Below are positions 4,698 to 10,487 of a stretch of 10,487 nt of DNA, in pieces. Location: the NCBI GenBank assembly GCA_903930665.1, contig CAIYZI010000449.1, positions 1 to 10,487 of the forward strand, read 5' to 3'. The stretch comes from an uncultured beta proteobacterium. GTDB taxonomy: Bacteria; Pseudomonadota; Gammaproteobacteria; Burkholderiales; Burkholderiaceae. A program made the translations under genes and the position numbers. The notes beneath the pieces are model-generated. The model worked only from the letters and a program-made list of their open reading frames with translations. It ran no database searches and was not told the origin of the DNA. The number at the start of each line of letters is the position of its first letter. Position 1 is the stretch's first letter.

Positions 4698-7406
4698 ATG
4701 AAATTAAATGAGACGTCATCGGCGGGCGGAGCTATTGCGCCCATAAATATCACTGTAATTGAATCAAAAAGACCAAATCGAGTTGGAAAGAAATACTTTC
4801 ACGACAAGGATGGCAAGCTGGATAAGCGATCAATTGCGTCAATTGTTGAAGGTGAGGCAAGGACTGTAGATGTATCTACTGCCGACGCTTTAGTAAACAT
4901 AATTAACCAAGTCGGAGAATCCGACAACCTAGTTTTATGCCCAGCAGTGTTTAATGGTGCACCAGATAGCGGCTCGTTTACGGTGTTATCTACTGCCGAG
5001 CTGGTTAAGCGCACTGGTATTGCAGAAGACAAAATACCCCGCAAGGTGTTCGATCACCAAGGCAACCTTTACGCCGCAAGGAAGAAGCTGGCCGTTAAAG
5101 AGTCAGCTTGGATCTTATTTGACGCAGACAACGTTGAAGGCATGCCAGAGCAGTGGAAAGCTTTAGACATTGAAGCCAGACTGCAGATGTGGGAACCAAT
5201 TCTGCCAGGTATAAGTAAATGCGAGCGTGTTGAAGTCAAGAGTTCATCTGCACGCGTTATTAATGGCACAGGCATTGACCCCACAAAACATAGGCATAGC
5301 CATGCTTGGATACGCATCACAAACCCAGAGCGACTTGAGGTTCTATATGCCCATTTGAGTGTTGCCATTGTCAATAAAGACCTATTTTTCAATTCACCAC
5401 GTCGCAACAAGGAAGGCCATGAGGTAATTGGCCATTCAGCCAGAAGCATATTTGACCTTGCCACATTTGTATCTGGTCGATTGATCTTTAATGCCAAGCC
5501 AGATGTAAGCCGTCTAAAAGAGAGTCAATATGTTGTTAGCGGCGTTGACGCCAAGGTAGTAAAGCGAGGCGGTGGCGCGTTTGATAACTCACGCATTGAG
5601 GTGCCCAACGATACAGACTTGCGCATCTATCGCGATAAAACCAACGTTCAGCTTTCAATGAGTTCGGACCAAAACGGCACAACGGTAGTAATCAACAACA
5701 ACACCGAGCTGACATACGATACCGAGATCGAAGTAAAAGGGGTTGTTAAGAGTCTGCGTGAATGGTTGCCCGATCTAAAAGATGGCCGTCGCATTCGTTG
5801 TGAAGCGCCTTTTAGAGATAGCAGTTCGCAGGCTGCGTATATACAGCTGGAAAAGAATGGTGACATCCGTGTATTTGACGTAGGCACCCGAACAAATTAC
5901 TGGCTCAAAGCTGGCGAGGAGTTTGGCTATGAATATGATGCCGAACTAAATAATGAGCAGCTATCAGAGGCACAAAAGGCAGCACGCAGAGAAGCGCAAC
6001 GATTGGAGTCTGAGCGAATTGGTACAGGTAGTCCAATTCAGACAATCCCAGTAGCTAGTAAGTTAGAGCTCAGTGAAATGCTAGAGAAATTTGTCTTTAT
6101 TGGCGGGGGTAGTTGTGTCTACATGCTAGATAACCCAAACCAGAACTGGAACAAACAAGACTTTCAAAATTTCTTCTCTGCAAGTAAGACCAGTTTCCCA
6201 GCAACAAGTCAAAGCGGTGATCCTATATTTAGATACAAGCCAACTACAACACTTTGGTTTGATAGTCCTGAACGAAAGACTTTTGAGAGAGTGACGTTTA
6301 AGGCGGGCGACGGGATTGTTACGGAAGACCCAAAGACGTTTGAGACTGCATTTAACTTATGGCGTCCTCGTGCCCCATTCGAGGTGCCAGAGGATTGGGA
6401 GGAGCAGATTAAGCCATTCCTAACGCATATTAAGTGGTTGTGGGGCGAGCAAACAGAAAAGTTCTTGGATTGGTTGGCTCACATTGAGCAACATCCAGAT
6501 GAGCTACCGCATTCGGGGTGGTTGCATATTGCCAAAAACCAGGGTATGGGGCGTAACTGGATCGCTGCAGTATTGGCTAGGGTGTTTAAGGGTTACTGCG
6601 CACCAAGCTTTGATTTAATGGATGCATTGCAGTCTGGCTTTAATGAACAGCTCAGCGGCCGTGTGCTTGCCATTGTGGATGAGATCCAGGAGACGAGCGG
6701 GACAGGCTGGAAGTATGCCAATAAATTAAAACAGATGATGACGGAGAAATTCCGCACCATTAACGGCAAACATCAGCGCCAGTACAAAGAATGGAACTCA
6801 GTTCGCTTTCTATTGTTCTCTAACCATGGCAACGCATTGCCTATAGATGATACAGACCGTCGTTGGTGGGTTGTTTCCTGCGATGAGAAGCCAAAGAGCG
6901 TTCAGTACTACAAAGACCTCTATAAATTGGTTGATAACGCCTCATTTGTGGCTAGTGTTGTTCACTTCCTGAAAACCAGGGACGTGACCCAATTTAACTA
7001 CGGTGAGAAGCCGGAAGAAACAGCGGCAAAACGCAATCTGATTAAGCAAGCTAAATCCGAAGAAGAAAAGACATTTGATTCATTGGTTCAAAAATGGCCA
7101 GTTGATGTGATTTATATGTCAGAGATCATCAATGTTCTGGCTAATGACTTTGATTCTTATGGCCAAGTGAAATACACACGCCATATGGGGCATCAATTAG
7201 ATAAGGCTGGAATTGTGCGCGTGGGACCAAAGAAGATTCGTGTCAAAGGTTCTGGTCGGTTAGAGGTGGCTTATGCAGTAAGGAACCGCGATAAATGGAC
7301 CAGCCTGGAAGATATTCGGGATGAGCACAGTCGACTTACAGGAGAGGAGAAGCTCTCCGCCCTCTATCCGGACAACTTTGAAGCCGGGGATGGTGGGTCA
7401 TGGTGA
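4698..7406 (+). CDS. P4 alpha-type primase-helicase, replication initiator
   Basis: This 902-residue replication protein starts at an ATG with AGGA at 4684-4687. The N-terminal part resembles an archaeo-eukaryotic-type primase: acidic pair FDAD (141-144), a serine-rich strand SSSARV (182-187), histidine in SHAWIRI (201-207) and a third acidic site IFDLA (251-255). Residues about 350-403 (REWLPDL, EAPFRD, VFDVGT) recall the zinc-ribbon region of phage primases but lack paired cysteines. The C-terminal half is a superfamily 3-like helicase related to the DUF5906 type: P-loop QGMGRN (615-620), Walker B LAIVDE (657-662), motif C FLLFSNH (704-710) and arginines in DTDRRWWV (718-725). The Walker A lysine is replaced by arginine. 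The last 100 residues may bind DNA. In P4, alpha primes, unwinds and binds origin repeats; the repeats at 7491-7593 suit this. Confidence 0.88.
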   Translation: MKLNETSSAGGAIAPINITVIESKRPNRVGKKYFHDKDGKLDKRSIASIVEGEARTVDVSTADALVNIINQVGESDNLVLCPAVFNGAPDSGSFTVLSTAELVKRTGIAEDKIPRKVFDHQGNLYAARKKLAVKESAWILFDADNVEGMPEQWKALDIEARLQMWEPILPGISKCERVEVKSSSARVINGTGIDPTKHRHSHAWIRITNPERLEVLYAHLSVAIVNKDLFFNSPRRNKEGHEVIGHSARSIFDLATFVSGRLIFNAKPDVSRLKESQYVVSGVDAKVVKRGGGAFDNSRIEVPNDTDLRIYRDKTNVQLSMSSDQNGTTVVINNNTELTYDTEIEVKGVVKSLREWLPDLKDGRRIRCEAPFRDSSSQAAYIQLEKNGDIRVFDVGTRTNYWLKAGEEFGYEYDAELNNEQLSEAQKAARREAQRLESERIGTGSPIQTIPVASKLELSEMLEKFVFIGGGSCVYMLDNPNQNWNKQDFQNFFSASKTSFPATSQSGDPIFRYKPTTTLWFDSPERKTFERVTFKAGDGIVTEDPKTFETAFNLWRPRAPFEVPEDWEEQIKPFLTHIKWLWGEQTEKFLDWLAHIEQHPDELPHSGWLHIAKNQGMGRNWIAAVLARVFKGYCAPSFDLMDALQSGFNEQLSGRVLAIVDEIQETSGTGWKYANKLKQMMTEKFRTINGKHQRQYKEWNSVRFLLFSNHGNALPIDDTDRRWWVVSCDEKPKSVQYYKDLYKLVDNASFVASVVHFLKTRDVTQFNYGEKPEETAAKRNLIKQAKSEEEKTFDSLVQKWPVDVIYMSEIINVLANDFDSYGQVKYTRHMGHQLDKAGIVRVGPKKIRVKGSGRLEVAYAVRNRDKWTSLEDIRDEHSRLTGEEKLSALYPDNFEAGDGGSW

Positions 7407-7420
7407 TTTGCCTAAAAAAT

Positions 7421-7466
7421 AGCCAAGTCCACGCTTTTTCAGCCAACCCTGCGTTTTTAAGCCAAA
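7421..7466. repeat. Short tandem repeats of about 20 bp
   Basis: AGCCAA-N6-CGCTTTTTC (7421-7440), AGCCAA-N5-GCGTTTTTA (7441-7459) and a third partial unit AGCCAAA (7460-7466) run in tandem just past the primase-helicase stop. They lead into an AT-rich stretch (7467-7490) before the long inverted repeat. They may be part of the origin, as initiator sites or an easily opened region. Confidence 0.5.
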
Positions 7467-7490
7467 AGTAAAGGTTTAAAGACTAAATCT

Positions 7491-7593
7491 TGTTACCTGT
7501 TACCGTTGTTACCGCACTTTACCCATAGTTGTTGAGTACATATAGCTCTCATTGATTATAGGTAAAGTCGGGTAACAACGGTAACAGGTAACA
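7491..7593. other. Probable replication origin: GGTAACA iterons in a long inverted repeat
   Basis: Two 33-base arms (7491-7523 and 7561-7593) are complementary at 31 positions around a 37-base spacer. Each arm carries three GGTAACA heptamers: reverse orientation at 7491-7497, 7498-7504 and 7507-7513; forward at 7571-7577, 7580-7586 and 7587-7593. A related CTTTACC/GGTAAAG closes each arm. Phage P4 alpha binds repeats of the form GGTGAACA at ori and crr, so similar repeats right behind an alpha-type gene suggest the origin. The spacer could hold a weak promoter (TTGAGT at 7532, GATTAT at 7554) for the next genes. The inverted repeat could also act as a transcription barrier. Confidence 0.6.
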
Positions 7594-7622
7594 GAAATGA
7601 ATCAATTTTCTGAAAGTTACCG

Positions 7623-7886
7623 ATGAAACACCACACCAATTTAAATCCCTACTTTCGGCTTAGCTCCGAACAGTCAGCCCAGCTCAGGGATATTTTCAGA
7701 GCAAACGACCATTTGTTTGACCAAGAGCGCGCCGGTCACCTTGGGGTCGTGCTATCCGCCCAAAACGTGCGCGTTAGCTTTAAACAGTTATACGCAATTG
7801 TTAGAACCATAACCAAAGGCTCAGACCAAGTTATGCCTAATTGGATAGCTGACCTGCTGTCCTCCAAAACTCAGGAAACTAATTAA
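7623..7886 (+). CDS. Small conserved island protein, paralogue B
   Basis: This 87-residue protein of unknown function lies 30 bases after the origin-like repeat; its ribosome binding site is weak (GAAAG upstream). It aligns over most of its length with the 97-residue protein at 3187-3480: NP (8-9), LxxxQxxxLR (13-22), F25, S52, LYxI (56-59), GS (66-67) and PxWIxxL (72-78). The spacing differs only by one or two residues. No known domain was recognised and no membrane segment is present. Both paralogues stand first in a small gene group directly behind a repeat array, which suggests a DNA-binding regulator acting on its own control region. That is inference only. Confidence 0.75.
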   Translation: MKHHTNLNPYFRLSSEQSAQLRDIFRANDHLFDQERAGHLGVVLSAQNVRVSFKQLYAIVRTITKGSDQVMPNWIADLLSSKTQETN

Positions 7887-7897
7887 GAGAACACCTT

Positions 7898-8152
7898 ATG
7901 CCTAATTTAACCAAAACCGCTTTGATTGACGAAATCAAACAGAACCAAGAGATTGCTAAAGAAGTTGGCTGCACGATGCAGGAGGTAATTGCTGTGCGCC
8001 ATTCATTAAATGTTGAATTTGGATTATTTAATCTCCACGACCAACTTGAGGCTATTGCAGGCCAAATTCATGACCTGACCTACAGCTCTAAAGGAAAGTC
8101 GATGGCAGACATCCTAACTGAGCTGGACGAAACAATTTACAACGCAGCATAG
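7898..8152 (+). CDS. Small hypothetical protein
   Basis: This 84-residue protein begins 11 bases after the previous stop, with a weak AAGAGA ribosome binding site. It looks fully helical, with many charged residues at the N terminus (TKTALIDEIKQNQEIAKEVG) and a second helical stretch at 45-80. No family was recognised. Gene order and spacing place it in one transcript with the genes on either side. Confidence 0.7.
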   Translation: MPNLTKTALIDEIKQNQEIAKEVGCTMQEVIAVRHSLNVEFGLFNLHDQLEAIAGQIHDLTYSSKGKSMADILTELDETIYNAA

Positions 8153-8160
8153 GAGACCAG

Positions 8161-8577
8161 ATGACTACGTTATCAATTCAAGACATCGTCTTTAAGTTGC
8201 CAATGAACACGGAGCCCAATACAGAATCTATTGCGCTTAGGGTGCTTAATGATCAGAACAGAATAGATGAAGACATATTTGTGGAGTTGGTTGTTAGGGG
8301 TGCATACCCAACATTACGAGCAACCTTTCACGCAAACTCCAATCCGTTCACTCAGGCCAGAATTTTTCTAACCCGCAAGTTGGTGCCGTTAACCTTGGCT
8401 GACTGCTTAACATTTGCCAAGATTGTTTGTGAACTTGCACAAGAAGGTGAGCGCAGAATTATTTGCAACGAGGCTGCTACCTCAATGTTTATTAAGTACA
8501 ACATCAAACTCAATGCAGAGCCAATACCGAAAACAAAGACGCGCCCACCGAGGACCGGTAATGGCAACGCGTTCTGA
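8161..8577 (+). CDS. Hypothetical protein
   Basis: This 138-residue protein has a good ribosome binding site (AGGAGA, eight bases after the previous stop is the ATG). It appears to mix strands and helices, with hydrophobic segments such as IFVELVVRG (40-48) and ADCLTFAKIVCELA, and a basic proline-rich tail (PKTKTRPPRTG) that could touch nucleic acid. No family was recognised. Its last 17 bases overlap the start of the GIY-YIG gene, so the two are probably made together. Confidence 0.7.
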   Translation: MTTLSIQDIVFKLPMNTEPNTESIALRVLNDQNRIDEDIFVELVVRGAYPTLRATFHANSNPFTQARIFLTRKLVPLTLADCLTFAKIVCELAQEGERRIICNEAATSMFIKYNIKLNAEPIPKTKTRPPRTGNGNAF

Positions 8578-9064
8578 CGCTGGCTATCTGTATCTAATTG
8601 GCGCAGGAGACATCTTCAATTTGCCGGTTAAGGTAGGCATCTCGATTGACGTATCTGATCGACTTGCCACACTACAAACGGCTTCATGGTTGGAGCTCAA
8701 GGTTCATTTCCAATCAGAGTTAGTGCCCAATGTGTCCTATCTGGAGGAGTGGCTGCACTGGCGGTTTGGTCACTTGCGACTCAGGGGTGAGTGGTTTAAC
8801 TTATCACTAGAGGACTACGTTTCGATTGTGGTACTGGCAGATAGCTTTACTGGCTTATCTGAAGCCAAACAAAGGCGATTACCCAAAATCCGCAGAAAAG
8901 AAATGCCTCACACACCATCTGCACTTGATCGAGCTACCGCCATCGTGGAGCATGAGTTAGATGTTATGCGCCAAGAGAAACAAGAAGCCGAACTTAAGGT
9001 CCTAACGTTGGAGGAGCTGCAAAAGAGGCACATCCTCAAGCAGGCAAAGAGCTGGTATGGGTGA
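8561..9064 (+). CDS. GIY-YIG family protein (T5orf172/MUG113-like)
   Basis: The 168-residue product has the compact GIY-YIG fold seen in the T5orf172 and MUG113 groups: YLYLIG (9-14) in place of GIY, VKVGIS (23-28) in place of YIG, R34 in DRLATLQTAS, then ExxLH (62-66) and GEWFNL (76-81). The likely catalytic set is Y9 or Y11, R34, H66 and E77 by comparison with the family. Residues about 118-168 form a charged, probably coiled helix. The start at 8561 places the domain at the N terminus; a longer frame from 8414 lies inside the upstream gene and is unlikely. Such proteins are common in phages and islands as small endonucleases; the target is unknown. Confidence 0.85.
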   Translation: MATRSDAGYLYLIGAGDIFNLPVKVGISIDVSDRLATLQTASWLELKVHFQSELVPNVSYLEEWLHWRFGHLRLRGEWFNLSLEDYVSIVVLADSFTGLSEAKQRRLPKIRRKEMPHTPSALDRATAIVEHELDVMRQEKQEAELKVLTLEELQKRHILKQAKSWYG

Positions 9065-9360
9065 TGTTGGCCCTCCAAAAAGACGGGAGGTCTAGTGTGG
9101 ACATGAAAAATGCCAACTTTGACAGTTTCAAGCCTTTCCTGTAAATCGCCTTCAAGTCGTTGTGGTTAATAGGTTTCCCACAAAAAGACTATTTAAAAAT
9201 CACTCAAGAAACATCGCCAAACCACCCAATTTGTCTAGCTAAACAGCATAGAAAATTGGCAACTTAATTTTCGAGGATTTTGTCTTAGAGACCTTACTAG
9301 AAATATCGTCTGTCTTGAGTATCAAGTCATAAAAGCAACCCAAATTCAGAAAGAAATCAA
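9065..9360. other. Gene-free stretch with small hairpins
   Basis: No gene of normal size is present. It holds a CCCTCC/GGGAGG hairpin (9071-9076 with 9085-9090), a possible 15-codon frame starting GTG at 9097 and ending 9144 behind that GGGAGG, a TTGTGG/CCACAA hairpin around 9159-9183, and a GAAAATT/AATTTTC hairpin (9251-9272). None is a convincing terminator. It is AT-rich and separates the replication-linked genes from the genes on the right, so it may be a module border. No copy of RNA-1 or RNA-2 was found here. Confidence 0.5.
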
Positions 9361-9780
9361 ATGAGTGAAACCATTGAAAATCAACCCATAAAACGTCCCG
9401 TTGGGCGCCCACGCAAAGAAAAAAGACGTAAACCTAGCGTCAAGAATAAGCGCGTAAGAAGAGCTACAACAACAGATTTTGACGTGACCTGCGCTGCTCA
9501 CCATCTCTGGCAGGGCGCCATGTACCTTGAAGAAACATTTGCTGAGCTCAACCTGCACTATGACTTTAAAACCAGCATGATGCTCCTGATTAATAAGATG
9601 AAGGGGCTTGCTAGTGGAATGTCACTGCACCTAGATAATCCCAATAAGGAGGCCTTTAAAAATGAGTCACTGACCAAGAGGGAGTTTGAGAAGGCTGAGC
9701 AGTTCAGGAAGGCTCAGCTTGCTAAACAGCTATCCCAAAGACCATCTGGACCTTATAAGGAAAAGATTCATTTCTCTTGA
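9361..9780 (+). CDS. Hypothetical protein with AT-hook motif
   Basis: The 139-residue product has a strongly basic N terminus with an AT-hook core, KRPVGRPRKEKRRKP (11-25), a motif that binds the minor groove of AT-rich DNA; residues up to 35 stay basic. From 36 on it looks helical and globular (CAAHHLWQGAMYLEETF, MMLLINKMKG), ending in a charged helix at 100-125. No family was recognised for the globular part. It has only a weak AGAAAGAA ribosome binding site. It stands alone, 296 bases after the GIY-YIG gene. It could be a chromatin-like or regulatory protein of the island, or the first gene outside the replication block. Confidence 0.75.
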   Translation: MSETIENQPIKRPVGRPRKEKRRKPSVKNKRVRRATTTDFDVTCAAHHLWQGAMYLEETFAELNLHYDFKTSMMLLINKMKGLASGMSLHLDNPNKEAFKNESLTKREFEKAEQFRKAQLAKQLSQRPSGPYKEKIHFS

Positions 9781-9831
9781 TTCAAGGGTGTAATATTTAG
9801 GAATAACTTTAAGAATTAACGGGGTGGGTGA

Positions 9832-10284
9832 ATGAAGAGATTGTTAATCTTGGTATGCACGGTTCTTTTTTCTAGATCCGTTTATGCGGAGACTATAAAT
9901 CTAACTTGTTATTCAGATCTCGGAGGTAAAAAGTTTGCATCAAACTTTACTATTATTGCCCCAACATCACGAACCAAAGGAAAGGTATACGTGGATGATA
10001 AAGATTTGGATAGTAGAACCCAGAGCTCTATTCAGGAAGTAACTAACGTTCAAGTAACGCCTTCTACGATATCTTATGAAGTTCACTATAAGACTGCGCC
10101 AGAGTTTGCAAATGGTAAGCAATACAGTGCCGGCAGTGTTGATATTTTCAGAAATATTTCACGCGTATCCGGCCTATCTATTCAGACAACAAACACCTAC
10201 GGTGGAATGATTGGAGAGGCTGTTGGAGAGGGTGGTAAATATTCAGAGGATCAATGTGAACCAAGACGTGCCAACAAATTTTAA
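9832..10284 (+). CDS. Small secreted/periplasmic hypothetical protein
   Basis: The 150-residue protein has a clear Sec signal peptide: MKRLL, a hydrophobic core, and a likely cut after SVYA at residue 19. The mature part (about 131 residues) is rich in strands, with only two cysteines, C26 and C142, near its two ends, which could form one disulfide in the periplasm. There is a GGGTGG-like ribosome binding site. No family was recognised. It is followed after 14 bases by another signal-peptide gene, so the two probably form an operon. It may be island cargo or the first host gene; the sequence does not decide. Confidence 0.8.
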   Translation: MKRLLILVCTVLFSRSVYAETINLTCYSDLGGKKFASNFTIIAPTSRTKGKVYVDDKDLDSRTQSSIQEVTNVQVTPSTISYEVHYKTAPEFANGKQYSAGSVDIFRNISRVSGLSIQTTNTYGGMIGEAVGEGGKYSEDQCEPRRANKF

Positions 10285-10298
10285 AGAGAAAGAGCCAA

Positions 10299-10487
10299 AT
10301 GAATATTATTAAATTAACTGTAATAGCAGGGTTGCTGTTTTCAGCTGTAGCAAACGCACAGAACTGCTACCAAAACGGCAATATGACCAATTGCTCTAAT
10401 GGCGTTCAAGGTCAGACTATTGGGCAGAATCAGTTCGGCTCTACGACCCAGTTTAGTAACGGCGTTACAGCAAACACAATTAATGGA
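10299..10487 (+). CDS. Secreted hypothetical protein, 3' end beyond window
   Basis: The open frame runs from an ATG at 10299 to the window end (63 codons visible). It begins with a signal peptide (MNIIKLTVIAGLLFSAVANA, cut expected after residue 20). The mature start is Asn/Gln/Gly/Thr-rich with two close cysteines (C23 and C32) in a CYQNGNMTNC arrangement, followed by short repeats of the SNGV and QFSNGVT kind. Low-complexity secreted proteins of this style are common and hard to name. The ribosome binding site is a purine-rich AAAGAGAAAGAG. It is partial only because the window stops. Confidence 0.75.
   Translation, partial: MNIIKLTVIAGLLFSAVANAQNCYQNGNMTNCSNGVQGQTIGQNQFGSTTQFSNGVTANTING

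Noticed and set aside
5069..5497. A 142-codon open frame on the - strand
   Set aside because: It lies opposite the primase-helicase gene, whose motifs are clear; it is a shadow frame.
9071..9090. Terminator after the GIY-YIG gene
   Set aside because: The 6-bp CCCTCC/GGGAGG hairpin is followed by TCTAGTGTGG, with no T-run.
9159..9183. A third copy of the structured RNA, suggested by TTGTGG/CCACAA
   Set aside because: The flanking blocks GCGGTA, TACAAG and the H1 and H5 hairpins are missing.
1..10487. CRISPR array, insertion sequence, or a second tRNA 3' end as attR
   Set aside because: No regularly spaced repeats, transposase gene or second copy of the T-loop-to-CCA segment was found in the window.

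Overview
The window looks like one end of a phage-satellite or genomic-island type mobile element integrated at a tRNA gene of a betaproteobacterium. The organism guess (Burkholderiales, perhaps a Polynucleobacter-like freshwater bacterium) rests on the tRNA-Thr sequence, a mid-40s GC content judged by eye, and the flavour of the proteins; it is an inference. The window opens with a complete tRNA-Thr(CGU), followed at once by a tyrosine integrase reading away from it, the usual layout of an attL end. No second copy of the tRNA 3' end was found, so the other border should lie beyond position 10487.

Layout: tRNA-Thr (13-88); integrase (192-1619); a gene-free stretch holding a structured RNA element, here RNA-1 (about 1845-2235); a 208-residue protein with a very acidic tail (2374-3000) and its terminator; a tight three-gene group (3187-4353) encoding a small unknown protein, a terminase-small-subunit-like helix-turn-helix protein and an unknown protein; a second gene-free stretch holding RNA-2 (about 4413-4680), with a good promoter in front; a 902-residue primase-helicase of the phage P4 alpha type (4698-7406); a long inverted repeat built of GGTAACA repeats that is probably the replication origin (7491-7593); a four-gene run (7623-9064) ending in a GIY-YIG family protein; a gap; an AT-hook protein (9361-9780); and two small secreted proteins, the last cut by the window end. 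All genes read on the + strand.

The main observation is that RNA-1 and RNA-2 share the same order of hairpins, identical loop lengths in three of them, short identical sequence blocks and compensatory base changes. This is what a conserved structured RNA would show. A second duplication runs alongside it: the 97-residue protein (3187-3480) and the 87-residue protein (7623-7886) look like distant paralogues. The element therefore carries the order 'structured RNA, larger gene, repeat array, small paralogue' twice. RNA-2 sits where the immunity leader of P4 sits relative to alpha, so control of replication is a reasonable guess, but no function is shown.

Together the genes supply integration, autonomous replication and possibly redirected DNA packaging, with no capsid, tail, lysis or conjugation genes visible. 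That fits a phage satellite or replicating island better than a complete prophage. The border between element and host genes on the right is not resolved.
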